Source: an uncultured Bacteroidales bacterium (lineage in GTDB: Bacteria; Bacteroidota; Bacteroidia; Bacteroidales; Paludibacteraceae). Taken from it: DNA of 64,000 nt. A program made the translations under genes and the position numbers. How positions within the stretch are numbered: position 1 is the first letter of the stretch; every line of letters begins with the position of its first letter. Below the pieces are notes generated by a model. The model was not told where the DNA came from. It worked only from the letters and a program-made list of their open reading frames with translations, and did no database searches. The DNA lies in the NCBI GenBank assembly GCA_902780235.1, contig CACZEL010000013.1, forward strand, positions 33,442 through 97,441, in the 5' to 3' direction. Shown here one piece after another: positions 35,851 through 44,019 of the stretch.

Positions 35851-37021
35851 GCGCTTTAGACTGAAGGGGTAGGGCGGTTATAGAACCGTCGGATTGCAGG
35901 ATAGTAACGATGTTAGTATCCACGCTAAATCCCGCCCCTTTGTCGCGCAAGGAATTTAATATGATTGCATCGAGATGTTTGCGCTCCAACTTACGGAGCG
36001 CATTCTCTTTTTCATGCTCGGTCTCCAAAGCAAAACCGATCAACTGCTGGTTCGCACGCTTGGTCTCACCCAAGGCTTTTGCGATGTCGGGAGTCGTAGT
36101 GAGGTGCAGATCATAGGTGGTTTGCCCTTCTTGTTTTTTTATTTTTTCTGCGGCTTCGGTCGCAGGCGTGAAGTCCGCGACAGCAGCGCAGAGGATCGCG
36201 ATGTCCTGTTTCGGCCATTCGTTCATACAAGCTTCGTACATCGCCTGCGCGGACAAAGCATCAATACGATGAATCGTGCCGAAGGGGTTCAACAGCTTCG
36301 CACTCACTGCCCCGCAGACAATCGTCACTTCGGCGCCTCTGCGTGCGCAGGCGTGCGCCAAGGCAAAACCCATCTTACCGGTGGAGTAGTTACTGATGAA
36401 CCGCACTGGGTCGATCTTCTCTTGCGTGCCGCCGGCGGTGATCAGCACATGCTGACCGCACATCGTCTGCGGGGTCAAGGCGTACTCAAGTGCTTCTTGC
36501 AGCACCTCCACTTCCGCCATGCGCCCTTTGCCGCTCGTGCCGCAGGCCAAGAGTCCTTCGTCGGGTTCTACCACGCGGATATGTTCCCATGCGCGAATGG
36601 TCTCTACGGCTTTCTGAACGGCAGGGTTCTCCCACATCTTATCGTTCATCGCGGGCGCCACGATAATAGGCTTGCGGGCGACGCATGAACAGATCGTGGT
36701 CGTCAAGGCATCATCCGCGATGCCGTTCGCCATCTTACACAGCACGTTCGCTGTGGCCGGCGCAACGATCATCGCGTCCGCCCATTCAGGCAGCGATATA
36801 TGCTCCGTCGCATGGGCGTTGATGGCAGCAAACACATCGGAATAAACGCTGCAACCCGAAACGGTTTGCAGCGTCAGTTCGGTGACGAATTGCAAGGCGT
36901 TCTGCGTCGTGGCTACCCGCTCTTCTGCGCCCGCTTTAACCAGCGAACGAATCAGTTCCGGTATCTTATACGCCGCTATCCCGCCGCTTATCCCGACTAA
37001 AATGTGTTTGCCGGTAAGCAT
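35813..37021 (-). CDS. coaBC: Bifunctional phosphopantothenoylcysteine decarboxylase/synthetase
   Basis: 402 residues. CoaC half (1-180): ILVGISGGIAAYKIPELIRSLVKAG, the FMN-binding catalytic region with APAMNDKMWENPA, and the GLLACGTSGKGRM flap. CoaB half: LITAGGTQEKIDPVRFISNYSTGKMGFALA and the IAILCAAVADFTPA segment. It makes 4'-phosphopantetheine for CoA from phosphopantothenate and Cys, linking with panB at 6932. Third gene of bamD-rpoZ-coaBC, an order typical of Bacteroidetes. Tail-to-tail overlap with the PUR-alpha gene. Confidence 0.96.
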   Translation of the reverse strand: MLTGKHILVGISGGIAAYKIPELIRSLVKAGAEERVATTQNALQFVTELTLQTVSGCSVYSDVFAAINAHATEHISLPEWADAMIVAPATANVLCKMANGIADDALTTTICSCVARKPIIVAPAMNDKMWENPAVQKAVETIRAWEHIRVVEPDEGLLACGTSGKGRMAEVEVLQEALEYALTPQTMCGQHVLITAGGTQEKIDPVRFISNYSTGKMGFALAHACARRGAEVTIVCGAVSAKLLNPFGTIHRIDALSAQAMYEACMNEWPKQDIAILCAAVADFTPATEAAEKIKKQEGQTTYDLHLTTTPDIAKALGETKRANQQLIGFALETEHEKENALRKLERKHLDAIILNSLRDKGAGFSVDTNIVTILQSDGSITALPLQSKALISEEILRVLFS

Positions 37022-37022
37022 T

Positions 37023-37355
37023 TTATTTCAACGCTTCGTCGCGGTTACCTGTGCGGTACACGAGGTCACCGTCGATAAACTCCTGCGTTGCCATCAGCGT
37101 CGGCTTCGGCAGACGCTCGTACTGACGGCTGATCTCAATCTGCTCGCGGTTCTCGAAGGTCTCCTCCAAGTTGTCCTGCGGAATAGAGAAATCCTGCAGT
37201 TTAGCGTCCAACTCACGCTTGATACCTAAGCTGATCTGGTTCGCACGTTTAGCAATGATAGCCACCGTCTCATACACGTTGCCTACCGGCTCCATGAGCT
37301 TGTTGACGTCACGTGTCACGGTGTTTCTTGGGGCTTTTGAATTTTTGTAATCCAT
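37023..37355 (-). CDS. rpoZ: RNA polymerase omega subunit (Rpb6 family)
   Basis: 110 residues. Omega core: TRDVNKLMEPVGNVYETVAIIAKRANQISLGIKRELDAKL, the helix pattern that latches onto beta-prime. Bacteroidetes omega genes sit between bamD and coaBC exactly as here; the start of coaBC is two bases after its stop. The C-terminal 50 residues are acidic and less conserved. Confidence 0.9.
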   Translation of the reverse strand: MDYKNSKAPRNTVTRDVNKLMEPVGNVYETVAIIAKRANQISLGIKRELDAKLQDFSIPQDNLEETFENREQIEISRQYERLPKPTLMATQEFIDGDLVYRTGNRDEALK

Positions 37356-37356
37356 A

Positions 37357-37400
37357 AAACTATTTACGATTTAAACATTTACGATTTGTTCATTTACTCT
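37357..37400. repeat. AAATCGTAAATG array between bamD and rpoZ
   Basis: Minus-strand words GTAAATGAAC, AAATCGTAAATG, TTTAAATCGTAAATAG. The bamD TAA stop is within the first copy and the rpoZ ATG follows the last. Confidence 0.75.
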
Positions 37401-38194
37401 TTCGTGATCTTTTTGATCTGAACGAGCATTCTGTCCGCTTCTTTGCGGTGCTTGGACTCGGGGTACTCGGTGATGAAATTATAATACTCATCTTGCGTGT
37501 CCCTTGCGCGCTCGGCTTTCTTCTCCTCGAACGAGTTCACCATCTGCTGGTATTTGGCTTGCAGCACCAACCATCCGAACTCTTCGCGGTAGGCGTTACT
37601 CGGGTAGTTCTTCATCGCGTTCTTGCAAACGATCTCACAACTGAGATAGTTGTTACCCAAATAACTGCCTAAGTTGTAATACAACTGCGCACTCTTCAAT
37701 TCCTTGAGGGCTAACTTGTCGTACAACTCGCTCATCTCGTCATAAGCTTGCTGCGCGTACGGACTCTCCGGGTACAGCTCCACAAAGCGGTTAAACGCCT
37801 CGATCGCACTGCGGGTCGTCTGCTGGTCGAGACGTGCGTCCGGTGAGTCAAGGTACTGGCAGTGACCGATCTGGAAATAGGCTTCCGTTGCATATTTACC
37901 CTTTGGGTAATTGCGCACGTAGGCTTGGTAATAATCGGTCGCCGACTCGTACGCTTTCTGACCCATATAACTGCGGGCGAGATAGGCGATGATATCCTCC
38001 GAACGCTCTGTACCCTTGTAGTACGAACTGACGTCGTCCAACAGCGTCTGCGACTTCACATACTGCTTATCGTTGAAATACCGCAACGCCGCTTGGTACT
38101 TCACCTCCGGGTCACGCGATTTCAATAACTGCTGGTACTCCCCACAACTCGTAAGCAGTACCGCCAACAGCAATATGTATAAAAATCTCTTCAC
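37394..38194 (-). CDS. bamD: Outer-membrane assembly lipoprotein BamD
   Basis: 266 residues with lipoprotein signal (LLAVLLTSCGEYQQL, Cys17) and five TPR-like units: YQAALRYFNDKQYVKSQTLLDDV, YLARSYMGQKAYESATDYYQAYV, AYFQIGHCQYLDSPDARLDQ and the following helices. Essential periplasmic partner of BamA in beta-barrel insertion. It has its own promoter and heads bamD-rpoZ-coaBC. Confidence 0.95.
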   Translation of the reverse strand: MKRFLYILLLAVLLTSCGEYQQLLKSRDPEVKYQAALRYFNDKQYVKSQTLLDDVSSYYKGTERSEDIIAYLARSYMGQKAYESATDYYQAYVRNYPKGKYATEAYFQIGHCQYLDSPDARLDQQTTRSAIEAFNRFVELYPESPYAQQAYDEMSELYDKLALKELKSAQLYYNLGSYLGNNYLSCEIVCKNAMKNYPSNAYREEFGWLVLQAKYQQMVNSFEEKKAERARDTQDEYYNFITEYPESKHRKEADRMLVQIKKITKE

Positions 38195-38222
38195 CTTTCA
38201 ATTCTCACCTTTCACCTTTCGA
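38191..38222. repeat. TTTCACC array before bamD
   Basis: Three to four CACCTTTCA units directly before the bamD start; on the minus strand they read TGAAAGGTG up to the ATG. Confidence 0.65.
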
Positions 38223-38230
38223 ATTAGCCT

Positions 38231-38264
38231 GCAAAAGTACTGCTTTTTTTTGAATTATGCAAGA
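38231..38264 (-). promoter_or_regulatory. Promoter of bamD operon
   Basis: CTTGCATA and TACTTTTGC on the minus strand, located just past the apbE stop. Confidence 0.75.
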
Positions 38265-38271
38265 AAAAAAT

Positions 38272-39297
38272 TTATTTTTTAATAAATTCTGCCCAATTTG
38301 GGGAGGAAATGACCGTTAAACTGTCATTTTTTGCCACGATAAGGTAACAAGCGGCATCTTTGGCACGGTCGATCATGTCAAGCGCTTCGTCTGCACCAAG
38401 CACCATGCAAGCGGTGGCCAAAGCGTCGGCACGCATACAAGTCGAACTGACTACTGTCGCACTTAGCACTGAGTGTTGCACCGGATATCCCGTTCGCGGA
38501 TCAATCGTGTGGCTGCGACGCTCATCGCCGTCGTAGTAATAATTGCGGTAGTTACCGCTCGTGGCCATGCATATATCCGTCACTCCAAGGATCTCCTGCA
38601 ACTCGTCCTGCGCCCCTTCGTTATTGAGGTTCGGCTTCGTGATGCCGATATGCCAAGGTTCACCTTTGGCGTTCACGCCATGCGCCACGACCTCGCCGCC
38701 GATATCCACCAAGTAGTTCGCGCAGCCCTGTGCCCGCAGTACCTCGGCGATCATGTCGCACGCTTGCCCTTTGGCTACCGCACCGCCGTCTATCTGCACT
38801 CGCGGATCGGTCTTAATGATCTTATGATCAATCAGTTGCACTTTGTCAAAACCCACGAATTCGCGCAGCGAATCAATTGTCTGACTACTGATTACAGCAT
38901 ACTGATCACTCTTTCGTCCAAAGCCGAAAGCTTTGACCAGCGGTGCAACCGTTACATCAAAAGCACCGTTGGAAAGAGTATAGACCCGTTCGGCTTCTGC
39001 CCACATCGTCTCGAAGGCGCTGTTGGTTGTCGTGTCGCGGTTCTCATTGATGGCCGAAAGGATAGAGTGGGGATTAAACAAACTGAGGCTGTTGTCGAAC
39101 GCCTTGAAGGCAGCCTGAATACTGTCTTCAAGGTCGCTCGTCGCCTCATAGCGGATGTTGTAATAGGTCCCGAAAACGCGTCCTTCGTTATTGAAATACT
39201 GCGCTTTAGGCTCCTTGCCCCATCCCCAAATCAGCAGCACTGCCACGCTCACGCCCAGCAACGCACTGATTGTATTTCGTTTACTGCGTAAACTCAT
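38272..39297 (-). CDS. apbE: FAD:protein FMN transferase (ApbE family)
   Basis: 341 residues with an N-terminal signal anchor (ALLGVSVAVLLIWGWG). ApbE motifs: GTYYNIRYEA, DNSLSLFNPHSILSAIN, DVTVAPLVKAFGFG, QIDGGAVAKGQACDMIAEVL, NYLVDIGGEVVAHG, and SHTIDPRTGYPVQHSVLSATVVSSTCMRADALATACMVLG with metal-binding Asp and Thr. It flavinylates periplasmic domains such as NqrC or RnfG by transferring FMN to a Thr. No Nqr/Rnf genes lie in this window. Confidence 0.95.
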   Translation of the reverse strand: MSLRSKRNTISALLGVSVAVLLIWGWGKEPKAQYFNNEGRVFGTYYNIRYEATSDLEDSIQAAFKAFDNSLSLFNPHSILSAINENRDTTTNSAFETMWAEAERVYTLSNGAFDVTVAPLVKAFGFGRKSDQYAVISSQTIDSLREFVGFDKVQLIDHKIIKTDPRVQIDGGAVAKGQACDMIAEVLRAQGCANYLVDIGGEVVAHGVNAKGEPWHIGITKPNLNNEGAQDELQEILGVTDICMATSGNYRNYYYDGDERRSHTIDPRTGYPVQHSVLSATVVSSTCMRADALATACMVLGADEALDMIDRAKDAACYLIVAKNDSLTVISSPNWAEFIKK

Positions 39298-39372
39298 AGG
39301 CTGTTAGCTGTTAGCCGTTAGCTGTTAGCTGTTAGCCTATAAAAAGCCAATAGCTAATAGCCAAAAGCCAAA
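39298..39372. repeat. Large TTAGCTG / AGCCAATAG array
   Basis: Five or six TTAGCTG units, a TATAAAAA centre, then AGCCAATAGCTAATAGCCAA units of opposite sense. The halves can pair with G-U wobbles, so the array is both tandem and palindromic. It fills the spacer between the OMP stop and the apbE start. Confidence 0.85.
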
Positions 39373-39379
39373 GTTTTAG

Positions 39380-40246
39380 TTAAAACCAAACACCGATACC
39401 GATGCAGCCGTTCAGTTTTTGGTTGTACAGTTTGTCGTCACCGGCTTTGTCGATATAGACGTTATACGGGTTGAGCAGGTCGTTCTTATCGGTCTGCAAA
39501 CCGTCCGGATTCAGGCTTCCCTGTGCGTACAGATCCAGCGTCACATGCTCGAACTCCCACTCTTTGTTGATCTTCAGACTGAGGTTCGTGCAAGCAAATT
39601 TCTCATTGCCGTAGATCGGGCTCTCCCAAGGAGAGAGGCCTACTTGTGCACCGAGGGTCAGACCGAGGTCTTCGAAGGTGTAGTCATATCCCAACTCGAT
39701 ATAGGTCGAGAAAGCCTGACGCTCCAACTGACCAGCTAATAACTTCTTAGCATCGGTCTCAGCCTTGAGGTCACCGCCGCCACCTACGGTCGTGTACCAG
39801 TTGATATACGCACCGGCATTCTCGCCGAAAGCGTGGCTGAAGTTATAACCTACCCACAACTCCGAAGTGTGATCGCTACCGTCGTTGCAGTAGTAATACG
39901 CGTTATAACCGAGACTGGCACCGTAAGCCGTTACCGATGCAATGAAATCCACCTCCGGCATAAACTTCGTGTTACAGTCGAACGGAAGATTGGTGCCGTT
40001 GGTCTTGAATTTCCAGTCCGATGCACCGATATTGGCCCATACACCTGCGCGGAACTCGATGTCACCGTCGTTGGCATCAAAACCCACGAGACCTTCCGGC
40101 TGAAAACTTAAACCGCCGTTATACTGGCCACGCCAGAGATAGGCACTTACCAAATCTGCGCCCGCTTCATAAGCGAACTCTACTTCTGCTTTCGCAGACA
40201 AAACAACTGCCATCAAGGCAGCACCTAAAACTAATACCTTTTTCAT
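39380..40246 (-). CDS. Outer-membrane beta-barrel protein, paralogue 1
   Basis: 288 residues with signal peptide (MKKVLVLGAALMAVVLSAKA). The mature part has alternating beta strands starting with LVSAYLWRGQYNGGLSFQPEGLVGF and ending with the aromatic C-terminus GCIGIGVWF expected of a Bam substrate. It shares phrasing with the next gene (AYLWRG.Y.GG; PEVDF; TIAWG/TTVG; VTPWKG/LSPWES), so the two are a tandem duplicate. No named porin family recognised. Gln/Asn/Trp composition fits an OM channel or receptor; substrate unknown. Confidence 0.75.
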   Translation of the reverse strand: MKKVLVLGAALMAVVLSAKAEVEFAYEAGADLVSAYLWRGQYNGGLSFQPEGLVGFDANDGDIEFRAGVWANIGASDWKFKTNGTNLPFDCNTKFMPEVDFIASVTAYGASLGYNAYYYCNDGSDHTSELWVGYNFSHAFGENAGAYINWYTTVGGGGDLKAETDAKKLLAGQLERQAFSTYIELGYDYTFEDLGLTLGAQVGLSPWESPIYGNEKFACTNLSLKINKEWEFEHVTLDLYAQGSLNPDGLQTDKNDLLNPYNVYIDKAGDDKLYNQKLNGCIGIGVWF

Positions 40247-40298
40247 TTGTTATTTAATTTTTCGTTATGTCGTAATTACGTCATGACGTCATGACGAT

Positions 40299-41105
40299 TT
40301 ATTTCAAATATACCCCAAACGCCACGTTCGGCAGGATCACGTTCGTTGCCGCCATCGGGCTGACGCTCAGTTGACCTTGCAACATCAAGCCGCAACGCTC
40401 GCTCACCGTCCAGTCCTTGCGAACTCGCACTTCGATGTTCTGCAGTGCCGCACCGTTCGGGTTATAGACTCCCTTCCAAGGCGTCACGCCGATCGCACCG
40501 AACAGACTCCAACCGTCCCGCAAAGCTTGCGTATAACTGATTTCGGCATAACTCGAATACGCACGCACTATTTCGCCTGCCGCATTGAGATAACAGTCCG
40601 AAGCGGCAACGCGGGTACCCCATGCGATGGTCAGCGGAATCTTGTCGCTGATCGTATAACGCACATTTAACTCCAAGCGGTTGCCTTTGTCGATATAGTT
40701 GCCGAAATCAAAGAACCCGCAGTTGAAATTATAGATGTACAGCGCGTATATATCCAATCCCCATCGGCGGAACCCGATCGAGAAATCCACCTCCGGTTGG
40801 AACTCGCGGAAGGTCATGTCCGTCACGCCTAAGTTCCACCACATGTCGGCATAAACGCCGTAGTAGCCTACGTTCACCGAACCCTGTATGTTCGCACCGC
40901 CGGCATACAAACCCCGCCATAAATACGCAGCCTGCACCCTCGCTTGTGCCCCATAGGTGAATTCGCTCTTCGCTCTTACCTCTTGGCTCTCAGCTCTTGG
41001 CTCTACGCTTTCCTGCGCGTACGCACTCGCGTTATTTACAAAAGGTAACGCTCCGATGCATAACATCAGAGCTATTACCCATTTGAAATACCTTTCAACT
41101 TTCAA
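40299..41105 (-). CDS. Outer-membrane beta-barrel protein, paralogue 2
   Basis: 268 residues, paralogue of the downstream barrel. Signal region VIALMLCIGALPFVNNASAYA is preceded by a TTG start at 41105 that lies in a TTGAAAAGTGAAAATTGAAAG array; the next ATG (41066) would leave a signal without basic residues. After the signal, residues about 32-48 (ESVEPRAESQEVRAKSEF) are encoded by a TCTTGGCTC array and are not expected in the fold. The barrel resumes with AYLWRGLYAGGANIQGSVNVGYYG and ends VAFGVYLK. Confidence 0.7.
   Translation of the reverse strand: MKVERYFKWVIALMLCIGALPFVNNASAYAQESVEPRAESQEVRAKSEFTYGAQARVQAAYLWRGLYAGGANIQGSVNVGYYGVYADMWWNLGVTDMTFREFQPEVDFSIGFRRWGLDIYALYIYNFNCGFFDFGNYIDKGNRLELNVRYTISDKIPLTIAWGTRVAASDCYLNAAGEIVRAYSSYAEISYTQALRDGWSLFGAIGVTPWKGVYNPNGAALQNIEVRVRKDWTVSERCGLMLQGQLSVSPMAATNVILPNVAFGVYLK
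40970..41018. repeat. In-frame CTCTTGGCTCT array inside OMP paralogue 2
   Basis: Units of CTCTTACCTCTTGGCTCTCAG translated as EPRAESQEVRAKSE just after the signal peptide. Confidence 0.75.
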
Positions 41106-41122
41106 TTTTCACTTTTCAATTT
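41089..41122. repeat. TTTCAACTTTCAATTTTCAC array at OMP paralogue 2 start
   Basis: Tandem TTGAAAGT/GTGAAAA words on the minus strand running from the stop of the 79-residue gene into the TTG start. Confidence 0.7.
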
Positions 41123-41360
41123 AAAGTGCGTTTTGCACCTCCCACGCTTTGCGCAGGGCAACCTCCAGAATGCGAGTGTTGCTGAAATCTACTATACCGC
41201 CATCGAAGCCCGGCTCCAAGTGGTAATCAGCGTTACCCTCACCGTTGAAATAAGCTCTTACTTCCTCACCGGAAATTCCCAATTCAGCTGCAATAGCGTC
41301 CATACTGCCATGCGGAAGGCTGTCTTTTACTGCACGAAGGCGATTAAATGTTGTACGCAT
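41121..41360 (-). CDS. Small helix-turn-helix-like protein
   Basis: 79 residues. MDAIAAELGISGEEVRAYFNG reads as a helix-turn-helix with a recognition helix, preceded by RLRAVKDSLPHG. The C-terminal half (GGIVDFSNTRILEVALRKAWEVQ) is helical. No family name recognised. It has its own promoter with a 90-base leader and precedes the OMP pair on the same strand, so it may regulate them (inference). Confidence 0.65.
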   Translation of the reverse strand: MRTTFNRLRAVKDSLPHGSMDAIAAELGISGEEVRAYFNGEGNADYHLEPGFDGGIVDFSNTRILEVALRKAWEVQNAL

Positions 41361-41453
41361 AATGTGTTGTGTTTTTATAATTTATGTATGTTAATTATCA
41401 TTATTTATCGGACTTTTCCCGTCGTTTTCACGACCTTCATCCCAAAATCCGCT

Positions 41454-41487
41454 GCAAAGGTACTGCTTTTTTTTGACATATGCAAGC
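41454..41487 (-). promoter_or_regulatory. Promoter of the small HTH gene
   Basis: CTTGCATA and TACCTTTGC on the minus strand. Confidence 0.75.
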
Positions 41488-41783
41488 CCGCGTGTGTTTT
41501 TTTATCAAAAAATATCTGTTTCTTGGTCTCCAGAGGGGAATACAACTGGTACACGACAGGTACACAACATATAATGGTGTTAGGATGGTACGCGGAAGAA
41601 CAAAAGAAGAACTAAATATGTACTAAATAAGTACTAAAAAAGAACTAAAGAATTATGTAAAATAGCCTTTGACGAAACTTACGATTTGTGTAAAATAGAA
41701 GGCTAAGACAATGCGTTGTTGCTGCTTCCTTTTTTGGGGTGAGACGACATTCCTGCGAACACTAACAAAGAGAAGAAGGAATA
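41488..41783. other. Intergenic region, low-complexity
   Basis: No ORF with coding character. It contains GGTACAC direct repeats (about 41548-41566) and a tandem (A)ACTAAATA/GTACTAAAAA stretch (about 41610-41650) resembling the ACTAAGAAATA repeat at 8816-8856. Confidence 0.5.
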
Positions 41784-41889
41784 GAAAAATTCCTGTTTGT
41801 AGCTGAAAAATTCCTGTTTGTAGCTGAAAAAATCCTTCTGGTAGAAGAAAAAAATCCTTTTGGTAACTGAAAAATTCCGTTTTGTAGAA
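41784..41889. repeat. Five 21-bp tandem repeats abutting the TIR/macro promoter
   Basis: Units of 21, 21, 21, 22 and 21 bases with consensus GAAAAATTCCTKTTTGTAGMW. The first two are identical. A sixth partial unit (GAAAAATTT) merges into the TTTGCATA box of the promoter. Confidence 0.9.
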
Positions 41890-41895
41890 GAAAAA

Positions 41896-41929
41896 TTTGC
41901 ATATGTCATTATTTTTGTGTAATTTTGCA
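41896..41929 (+). promoter_or_regulatory. Promoter of the macro/TIR/TPR operon
   Basis: TTTGCATA and TAATTTTGC on the + strand, about 17 bases before the ATG at 41947. Confidence 0.85.
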
Positions 41930-41946
41930 GCGCAAAATGTGAACAT

Positions 41947-42861
41947 ATGGATAATTCCGGAAAAAGAAAATACGTCTTGCTGCATTGGAAAAGGCTGGTA
42001 CGGAAAAGTATGCTTGATTTTCTACAATGGAGCGTCATGACCATTACAATCGCCGGTTCGTTGGTGGCTTTTCTTCCAACAGAAAAAGTGATATGGCTCA
42101 AGGCAGCTATTCCTTATTATATGTCCACATATTGGTGGCTTGCCCTGTTATTGCTATTGGCTTTTATGTCGATCGCCGTTGCTTGCAATTGGCCGCACAC
42201 CCGCGCTGCCTACAAAGACAAGAAAACGGATATATGGGTTATTATCGAATGTTGTGATTTGCTGCAACAAAAAGGCTTGAAAGTGATTCATACCGTCGAT
42301 ACGTTCGATACGGATTTGGGGCAGATCATCAGTCCTAAGTCGCTTCATGGCGCATTCCTGAAACTCTGTGAGCAAGCGGGAGTCAATGTGGCTGAACAAA
42401 TAGATGCTGCCTTGGAGCGTCGTGTCCCAAGGACTGTCGATGAGAGTCTGCCGGGCAGAAAACGACAATACGGATTAGGTACCATATGCCATGTGGATGT
42501 GGGTTCCGAGCCGTTCTCCTGTGTGGCTTTTACCCGCTTAAAACCAAACGGAACCATCGAAATAACGAAGGAGGAGTATATCCGCTGTCTCAAGCAGATG
42601 TGGCGCAATCTGTCCGATCCGCTTAATCGTAATGACATGATCAATGTGGCGGTAATGGGCAATAGGTTTGTGGACTTACCCGCGGAGTTCTCTACGGAGC
42701 AGAAGATAGATTTAATGATACAGACTTTTTTTGCTGTAGCGCGTGAGAAATCCTGTTGCCGCGTCCTACGGATATGCGTCCATCCTGATAATGCGCCGGA
42801 TATTGATTTTGAGAAATATCCCGTCATCATTGAGCATCTAGCCAAGCGTCCTGTCATATAA
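41947..42861 (+). CDS. Two-TM macro-domain (DUF6430-like) protein, type II Thoeris ThsA-like
   Basis: 304 residues. Two membrane helices (about 24-43 and 62-80) precede a cytosolic domain. Motifs fit the DUF6430/TM-macro family: VDTFDTDLGQIISPKSLHGAFL (117-138), YGLGTICHVD, CVAFTRLKPNGTIEITKEEYIRCLKQMW and INVAVMGNRF where a macro domain has its GxG loop. In type II Thoeris such a protein binds a TIR-made ADP-ribose derivative (histidine-ADPR) and damages the inner membrane. Here it is first in a three-gene operon followed by a TIR gene 12 bases on. Family call rests on pattern recognition; the GxG loop is divergent (MGNRF). Confidence 0.75.
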   Translation: MDNSGKRKYVLLHWKRLVRKSMLDFLQWSVMTITIAGSLVAFLPTEKVIWLKAAIPYYMSTYWWLALLLLLAFMSIAVACNWPHTRAAYKDKKTDIWVIIECCDLLQQKGLKVIHTVDTFDTDLGQIISPKSLHGAFLKLCEQAGVNVAEQIDAALERRVPRTVDESLPGRKRQYGLGTICHVDVGSEPFSCVAFTRLKPNGTIEITKEEYIRCLKQMWRNLSDPLNRNDMINVAVMGNRFVDLPAEFSTEQKIDLMIQTFFAVAREKSCCRVLRICVHPDNAPDIDFEKYPVIIEHLAKRPVI

Positions 42862-42873
42862 AATTTCGCTTCT

Positions 42874-44019
42874 ATGCAGCAGACATCCAAATATTTTGCC
42901 TTTATCAGTTTTCAGAGTAGTGATGCTCGTGAGGCGGTTCGTCTGCAACATGCGATAGAGCGTTACCGTCTGCCGGCTGTCTTATGCAAGCAAGACAGTT
43001 CGATCCCGCGGCGAATCAAACCTCTCTATTGCTACCTCAACGATATGCATGCCGGTGAAGAGTTGATGCAGGAACTCAAATCGCGCATGGAGCAGTCGCG
43101 TTATCTGATTGTTGTTTGCTCTCCGCGTGCTGCTAAATCGGCGTATATCAATAGCGGTATCGATTATTTTGTTTCGCTGGGTCGCAGGGATTGTATCATC
43201 CCTATCATCGTAGATGGCATTCCATACAGCAATGATCCGGAGACGGAATGTTTTCCGGAGGCTCTAAAGCGCCATTTCCCGAAACATTCGGATCCGCTCC
43301 AAGATCATTCTATTTTAGGCATCAATATTCACGAGGCCGGAATCGGTTCGCGTCGTAAGGCATATGATCGCGCGATGTTGATGGTGGTAGCGCGTATCCT
43401 GCAACTGGATTTTGACGGTTTGCTCTTGCGGGAGCAGCAACGCCGGAGAAGAAAAATGATTCTTTCGATTCTCCTTGCTCTTGTTGTTTTTGCCGCTTTG
43501 TTCGTCACGTGGCGTCTGTCGCAGACCGTTGATGTGCAAGTGCAAGTAAAAGAAGCGACCGAACAGAATGCGTTTTTGCCTCCATGTCGCGATATTGCGA
43601 TGTGCCTGTATCTGGAAAACGAGCAGAAAGCGGACACACTTGCTTCCTTGAATGATATAATGGTTTTTGCCAATATCCCGCCGCGGTACATAGGTCGTGA
43701 GGTAAGGATGACGTTGTCGGCGAAAGACTTCCTATCGCTGGATACCACATTGGTTTTGCAGAAATCATTGACCCTTCCGATTCGTCGAGACGCAAGAATA
43801 TACGGGCATGTGCATTTCCATTTGTTGGACTTGCCTCAACCGGAGAAGGCTCATATCCGTATTGTGAATTTTCCGGTAAAAGCGGACGCAAACGGCTTGG
43901 TAGAATTGGACATTCCGATAGCGGATCAGCAACAGAAATATGAGGTAATAATTAATGATCGGGTAGATACCCTTTATATGCCATGCGGAGAAGATGATAT
44001 AATAATGATCGAACGATGA
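42874..44019 (+). CDS. Membrane-anchored TIR-domain protein with C-terminal extracytoplasmic domain (ThsB-like)
   Basis: 381 residues. TIR domain 6-175: YFAFISFQSSDAREAVRLQHAIERYRLPA, LYCYLNDMHAGEELMQELKSRMEQSRYLIVVCSP, IIPIIVDGIPYSNDP. A basic RRRRKM stretch precedes one membrane helix (196-214), then about 165 residues of beta-rich sequence with two PEGA/CarboxypepD-like parts (MVFANIPPRYIGREVRMTLS; LVELDIPIADQQQKYEVII). So TIR is inside and the C-terminus outside. Where TIR NADases of this type carry W-x-N-x-E-I, this has YINSGIDYF: Gly at the expected catalytic Glu (residue 95). Overlaps the next gene by four bases. Confidence 0.8.
   Translation: MQQTSKYFAFISFQSSDAREAVRLQHAIERYRLPAVLCKQDSSIPRRIKPLYCYLNDMHAGEELMQELKSRMEQSRYLIVVCSPRAAKSAYINSGIDYFVSLGRRDCIIPIIVDGIPYSNDPETECFPEALKRHFPKHSDPLQDHSILGINIHEAGIGSRRKAYDRAMLMVVARILQLDFDGLLLREQQRRRRKMILSILLALVVFAALFVTWRLSQTVDVQVQVKEATEQNAFLPPCRDIAMCLYLENEQKADTLASLNDIMVFANIPPRYIGREVRMTLSAKDFLSLDTTLVLQKSLTLPIRRDARIYGHVHFHLLDLPQPEKAHIRIVNFPVKADANGLVELDIPIADQQQKYEVIINDRVDTLYMPCGEDDIIMIER

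Noticed and set aside
41784-41889. CRISPR-like array
   Set aside because: The 21-bp units are contiguous with no unique spacers, and no cas gene is present.
41653-41985. 110-residue leftward ORF across the 21-bp repeats
   Set aside because: It is the translated repeat (QLQTGIF units) and crosses the promoter and start of the macro gene.
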